DNA of 64,000 nt from Euphorbia lathyris (Eukaryota; Streptophyta; Magnoliopsida; Malpighiales; Euphorbiaceae): the NCBI RefSeq assembly GCF_963576675.1, contig NC_088919.1:43856501-43920500 (forward strand), in the 5' to 3' direction. Positions 59,270 through 64,000 of this stretch are shown here, piece after piece; position 1 is the stretch's first letter, and each line of letters starts with the position of its first letter. A model generated the notes under the pieces. It made no database searches, was not told the DNA's origin, and saw nothing but the letters and a program-made list of their open reading frames with translations. The position numbers were made by a program, and so were the translations under genes.

Positions 59270-61124
59270 ATGGCTGAGAACAGCACTCGTTTCCTTCCAG
59301 GAAATCAAACAACACGGATACTCCCTGAGGGATTATCAATTAGTCGGCCTCCCTTGTTCTTCGGATCAAACTATACATTCTGGAAGAACAGGATGAAAAA
59401 TTTTATTCAAGCCACAAACATGAGTGCATGGCTTGCAATAGTTCAAGGCCCGTTTGTGCCTTATAAAATGGTTAACAACGAGAAAGTTGTTAAGAGTGAA
59501 ACTGAGTCAACCTCATGGAGTGACAGTGATGAGTCAACCTCATCAGAAGCTGATGCCACGAAGTTTGCAAACATATGTTTTATGGCGGACGAATCTGCTG
59601 ACCAAGGTCGATCTGAGCAAGCTGACCTCTCAGATGACACTGACCAAGAGGACCACTCCAATGAGGTAACATCTCTTCTATTGCTCAGAAATGAAATGGT
59701 TAATGCCCTGAGTGACCTCTATACACTGACCAAAAAGTGTAATAAGAAAATTAGAGCACTCAACAGGCGATGTGATGAGATCGAGGAAGTCAAACTGAGT
59801 GACATTCGACATCTCCTTCAGGACAACACTAGGCAAGATGAAAATTTGAAAATAATGCATAGATTTGTTTCTGAAGACCAATCAGACTCTAAGAAGCTGA
59901 GAAAGGATATCACAACCATATAGAACCAGCTGAGTACATCGGCTAAGAAAAGGTTCTATCCCAATGCTGAGTATCAAGGTACTGGTCAGCATAGACAGTA
60001 CACTTAGCAGAACAGTTAGTGTGATTGTTGTGGAAAAAGAGGGCACACCATTGATGTGTGTTGGTATACTCGGCGGAATGTCCAATGCGACTTCTGTGGA
60101 AAGAAAGGTCATACCACTAAGGTATGCTGGCATGCTCAGCACAATCGTGCTGACCAAAAACAAAATCACCCTCAAAGGGTAACCTATTGTGACTTCTGTG
60201 GTAAAGCTGGCCACACCATGAATGTATGCCCTCACAAAATAAAATATGATGTGTCACCTATTTATGCTAACCAACGAGGACCCAAAAAGAATTGGGTACC
60301 TAAATATGAATAGTTTAAAATGCGGGTGAGCCTGAGGTGCGCGGAGAAGTCAAAGCTTTGGTATATTGACAGCGCATGCTCGAGGCATATGACTGGTGAT
60401 GAAACTCAGTTCATCACACTTGAGCGTAAACAAGGTGGAAGTGTAAGCTTCAGAGACAACAAAAAGGGTAAGATAGTAGGTTCAGGTACTATCGGAGGTA
60501 ACCCTACTATTGAGTCAGTCTCCTTAGTCAGGGGTCTCAAATATAACCTATTGAGCGTGGCTCAGCTGTGTGACAGTGGTAGAAAGGTTGTATTTGATGC
60601 CACTGAGTGTCGGATACTCGAGGGAAAAACAAACGATTTGATTTTAACTGCCCCTCGTGTTGACAATGTGTACATGTTGAGTTTAGAAAAGAATTTTTTG
60701 AAAAACATATGCTTAGTGTCAAAGGAGGATAACTCCTGGCTATGGCATAGGAGACTTGGTCATGTAAGCATGGACCTCATTGCCAAATTAGCAAGAAAGC
60801 AATTAGTTGAGGGTTTGCCCAAACTTAAATTTGAGAAAGATCAATTATGTAATGCTTGTCAGCAAGGTAAACAAACCAAAAAGTCTTTTCAAAGTAAAAA
60901 CATTGTCTCAACCAAGCGTCCATTGGAATTACTACACTTGGATCTTTTCGGACCTGTCCAGCCACTCAGCTTGGGCGGTAAGAGATTTTCCTTGGTCATT
61001 GTAGACGATTTCTCTCGGTACACTTGGGTCATCTTGCTGAGTAGCAAGGATGAAACTTTTGAGACGTTCTCAACACTGATTAGAAAACTTGAAAATGACA
61101 AAGATTTAAAATTAGCTCACATCC
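59270..61124 (+). pseudogene. E7 gag-protease-integrase start, one frame with several stops
   Basis: Gag begins SIRE-like (LSISRPPLFFGSNYTFWKNR), but much of the capsid region appears deleted after residue 70. A serine/acid-rich part and a coiled-coil part (59270-59923) follow. Three CCHC knuckles stand in a row (CDCCGKRGHTIDVC, CDFCGKKGHTTKVC, CDFCGKAGHTMNVC; 60018-60232). Protease is YIDSACSRHMTG. The integrase zinc site (HRRLGHVS...CNACQQGK) and first catalytic Asp (HLDLFG) are present. The frame stays constant; TAG codons at 59921, 60006, 60018 region and 60311 interrupt it. E8 ends it at 61124. Confidence 0.85.
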
Positions 61125-61391
61125 TGTTAAGCCCAAAATATACCAAAAATATCATTATTATTTACATCACTTTTGCTATAAAATCGTACTGTTTATATCT
61201 ATTTAGCGTACTTTTACGTCCGGATATGTTTCTTTCATGCAAGGTACCTAAATATTTGGTAAAATCCAAATAGGAACGAAAAGAGGTCAAAAACGAAGGA
61301 AAAACCCTAAGTTAGGAGCCAAAAGATGAAGAAATCAGCACACCGATACGAGGAAGACGAGAACGAAGTCAGAAACGAGAGAATAATTCCT

Positions 61392-61559
61392 ATTCTCGGT
61401 AGAGAATCCAAAATTCTCGATAGAGAATTGTGGGCCGTGACCGAGAATCCCAAATTCTCGATCGCGACACGCTAAAGTCCAGCACTTCTCTCCTTTGCTT
61501 CGAAGACCAAAAACTGCTCCCTCATTCTCGGCCGAGAATTTCCATTCTCGGTAAGATCA
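61392..61559. repeat. Array D: ATTCTC-nnnn-GAGAAT palindromes in E8 U3
   Basis: Units are ATTCTCGGTAGAGAAT (61392), ATTCTCGATAGAGAAT (61413), a half-decayed unit ending CCGAGAAT (61433-61448), ATTCTCGATCGCGACA (61454), ATTCTCGGCCGAGAAT (61524) and ATTCTCGGTAAGATCA (61544). Centre distances are 21, 20, 21, 70 and 20 bp. Confidence 0.92.
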
Positions 61560-61694
61560 GCAGCCTTTGCAGCACTAAATTCACATGTTTAAAATCCAAG
61601 AAACGCGTTCGTTCGGGTGGATAGAAACGTCTCTTCGCAGCGGATACGACCCTTCACAACGGACATGACACTTCAATCACGACTCTTCAACATC

Positions 61695-61702
61695 TATAAA
61701 TA
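61695..61702 (+). promoter_or_regulatory. TATA box of the E8 LTR
   Basis: TATAAATA lies about 145 bp downstream of the last palindrome centre of array D. Confidence 0.8.
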
Positions 61703-62661
61703 AAGAGTTGATTCAGAGTTGAAAACAATATATTGAAGAGAAGATTAGTGCAGAGTTTATGCAGAAACTCTGACTCAGAAATGAGTCAGAGATTAGATTT
61801 CATTTTTGTAAAAGGCATCTTGCCGTACACAAGTTGTTTATCAAAGAATTACAAACACAGTAACATTTAGATTTGTTCATATTAGTTTACATTTTGGTAG
61901 TAGATAGACCAGTCTCTATTCCGAAGATTCAGCGAGAAGATTTAGTAGAGGATTCGCCCCGGAGCCTGACAAACTCTAACGAGGTTCAAGGAAAGGATTG
62001 ACAACCCGTTCGCTTGAAAGTCGTCGAAAGCTTCCATGCTTCTTGTTCTCTGTAAACTTGTATCAAATTCATACTTCATCTAATAAAGTTTATTCTATTC
62101 GATAGATCTTTATGTAGCACTTATGGTAAATGATCTGAAGTGAGTTCTGGTGTTTTCATTAAAACGTAGTTGAATTCAAAATCTTTACAAGGAAACTTTG
62201 TTGAACACTTAGACAAATTCATATCTTGAAAAAGTATTAATTTGGTTAAGGTAGCAATCTAACCCGACCGTAGGAGGATTGTCTGCGGTTCAAAGCCTTT
62301 TAATTGAAGGAGTTTACGATATTACATTTTTATAATTTATACAAAGTTTAAAGTTGATTTCTTTGCTTAATGCAAACGAATACATTTATTCTCTTTTTCT
62401 AAACACTAAACGTTTCTGTTTTGCAATTCATACTCAAAACAGAATTAATTTCTAACATTCTACATATTCTAATCTAATTCTTATTAATTCAATCTCAAAA
62501 CCAAATCCAATTCCAAATAACGATTTTCCATATTATAAACCTAAAACATGAATCAAACTGAATTAAAATAAGTTTTCGTTAAAAACGTTCCCTGTGGGAT
62601 CGATATCTTTTTATTATTACAAGCGAAACCGTGCACTTGCGGAAATCGCTCAATAAGTTTT

Positions 62662-62679
62662 TGGCGCCGTTGCCGGGGA
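62662..62679 (+). promoter_or_regulatory. E8 primer-binding site (tRNA-Asp)
   Basis: TGGCGCCGTTGCCGGGGA, identical to the E2 and E3 sites. Confidence 0.92.
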
Positions 62680-64000
62680 ACGCCAAATTTTTAACAAAAA
62701 TTTATGTTTTTCGTGTTTTATTTCGAACCTTGGTTTATAATATATGTATTTATTTATTTTTATAGTTTTTATTATTTATTGAGGATGGTCACTAGGACTA
62801 AATCCCCGTTGTTATTTAACGTTTGCATTTAGATGTTTGCAGATAAAAAAAATCCAAGTTTTTTCAAAGATAAACTGGAGATTTGATCATCAATATAAAT
62901 TCACAGAAGAAGTCCACAGGAAAGAAATCCAGCATGCAGATACATCATAGAAGAGAAAATTCTCGAAAAGCTTGTCAGGAACATAACATATGGTTTTACC
63001 ATAAATTTTTTAATCTCTTCCCAAACACCTTTAAATCTTTTCTATAAACTTAACCCTTCACCAAAACATCATATCTCTTTGTTAAGAAATTTATTCAATT
63101 CCTACACTAAACCCAAATAATTTCTCTTTTTATCATTTCCTTAAAACACCTACATTTATCTCTCTAAGAAACAGCCGATCAAAGAAAGATATATCAGAAG
63201 TAGGATGAAATTACCTTATCCGCCAGGAAGGAATTGTATACTTTTAATATAGTTTTGAAAGTTTCGGTTCATGTGCGTAGTTCCAATTCGTGCACAAAAC
63301 TAGAAGTTAGGGCATTCAACCGCAATCAGTAGATCCTTAAATTGAGAAAACGTAAAAAAAAAAGAAAACACATCTATTCCCAGGTAAGTTAAACGGACAT
63401 GTCCATTATTTAAAACCGGTCTAAGTAATTGATTATGTCCATGATTTTGATTCTCCTTGAGAATTCTTAAGGATTATCACATTTTTTTTAGTTTTTAGTT
63501 TTTCATATTTTAAATTCTTACATTTTATTTTAGTTTAGTTTATACATTAGTCTTTAGTTTAGAAGTAATAATTAGTTTAGAAATAAAAATTTCATTGAAC
63601 GATATTGAAAATATGCTATGAATCTTAAATATTTGTAATTTATGAGGAAAGTGTCTTTAGATTTAAAAAAAAAATCTCAATTGAATTAAAATCACACATA
63701 ATTTAAGTTTCAGTTTGTATAGAGATTTTTACAATCTCTACAGTGATTTTTGTTTTAAAATTTTATAAAATTTCTGAACTTACTGAGAATTTTTAATTCT
63801 CAACTAAGATTTTAACTTTCTAAGCCTTATAAATTTCTGAACTTACTGAGAATTATTAATTCTCAACTGAGATTTTAAAATTCTCTATAAACATTAGGGA
63901 AGACCAGTGCAAAGCAATCCTTGCCTAGGGGCAAGACGTGTCATGATCAATATTCTACATTTCTCGACCATGACGCGCACAATTCAACAACAAGAAAAAA
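62680..64000. other. E8 leader region, no intact ORF
   Basis: An ATG at 62784 opens 15 codons (MVTRTKSPLLFN...) before TAG. The rest is AT-rich. An approximately 61-bp tandem duplication (TTTCTGAACTTACTGAGAATT...) lies at about 63771-63890 and contains further GAGAATT/AATTCTC dyads. Confidence 0.55.

Larger units (their letters stand above)
57841..61124 (+). mobile_element. E7: SIRE/Maximus-type Ty1/Copia element, interrupted by E8
   Basis: The 5' LTR is 57841-59215 (TGTTGAGTAC to GGACCAACA). The PBS TGGTATCAGAGC lies at 59218-59229. Gag and the start of pol follow until the E8 insertion at 61125; the remainder is beyond E8, outside the window. The likely E8 target duplication is CATCC (61120-61124). 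Confidence 0.85.
61125..62652 (+). repeat. E8 5' LTR
   Basis: Begins TGTTAAGCCC directly after interrupted E7 coding sequence and ends CGCTCA nine bases before the PBS. The TATA box TATAAATA is at 61695-61702. Array D lies upstream of it at 61392-61559. Confidence 0.85.
61125..64000 (+). mobile_element. E8: tRNA-Asp-primed Ty3/Gypsy element, 5' part only
   Basis: The 5' LTR is 61125-62652, the PBS is at 62662-62679, and a leader or decayed gag region reaches the window edge. It is inserted in E7. The tRNA-Asp primer and the start MVTRTKSP at 62784 suggest an Athila relative, but the LTR has no resemblance to E2 or E3. The window holds no pol to confirm this. Confidence 0.8.

Overview
This is plant nuclear DNA, from a flowering plant and most likely a eudicot. 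One host gene, with plant-type introns, sits among nested and decayed transposable elements. There is no prokaryotic or organellar content. I cannot name the species.

Left block (1-34309), a nest three levels deep. A small TRIM-type retrotransposon (33838-34309, minus) was entered in its 3' LTR by element E2 (16646-33837, minus), a Ty3/Gypsy-type element with a tRNA-Asp primer site and no pol. E2 was entered twice. E3 (20587-30051, plus) is an Athila-lineage Gypsy with a perfect 5-bp target duplication; it split E2's ORF in frame. E1 (before position 1 to 16645, minus) is a giant Tat/Ogre-type Gypsy inserted in E2's 3' LTR. E1 has a 3.07-kb LTR, a Gag with four capsid-like modules, protease, RT, two RNase H domains and integrase. 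At its 3' side it carries an antisense, intron-containing plant mobile domain (PMD) gene.

Middle block (34310-45030). A deleted Gypsy remnant (E5) is followed by the only host gene, a Lunapark-type ER-shaping membrane protein (38687-43652, minus). It has five coding exons and apparently a 5'-UTR intron. Its introns hold a tRNA-derived SINE with a 16-bp TSD and a 751-bp hAT-type element.

Right block (45500-64000). Two 5'-truncated LINEs lie here, one on each strand, followed by a hAT-type non-autonomous element, a decayed Copia (E6), and a SIRE-type Copia (E7) interrupted by another tRNA-Asp-primed Gypsy element (E8) that runs off the window.

Main discovery. Four different Gypsy families (E1, E2, E3, E8) each carry, in U3 just upstream of the LTR TATA box, an array of short 11-16 bp palindromes. 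The palindrome sequence is private to the family but the design is shared. Centres are mostly 20-24 bp apart, about two helical turns. In E2 the palindromes come in pairs 20-21 bp apart, and three internal blocks repeat the pairs every 72-80 bp. One of these blocks sits directly upstream of an internal TATA box that precedes E2's ORF. The E3 array differs by 45 bp between two otherwise nearly identical LTRs. I do not know a described name for this promoter architecture.
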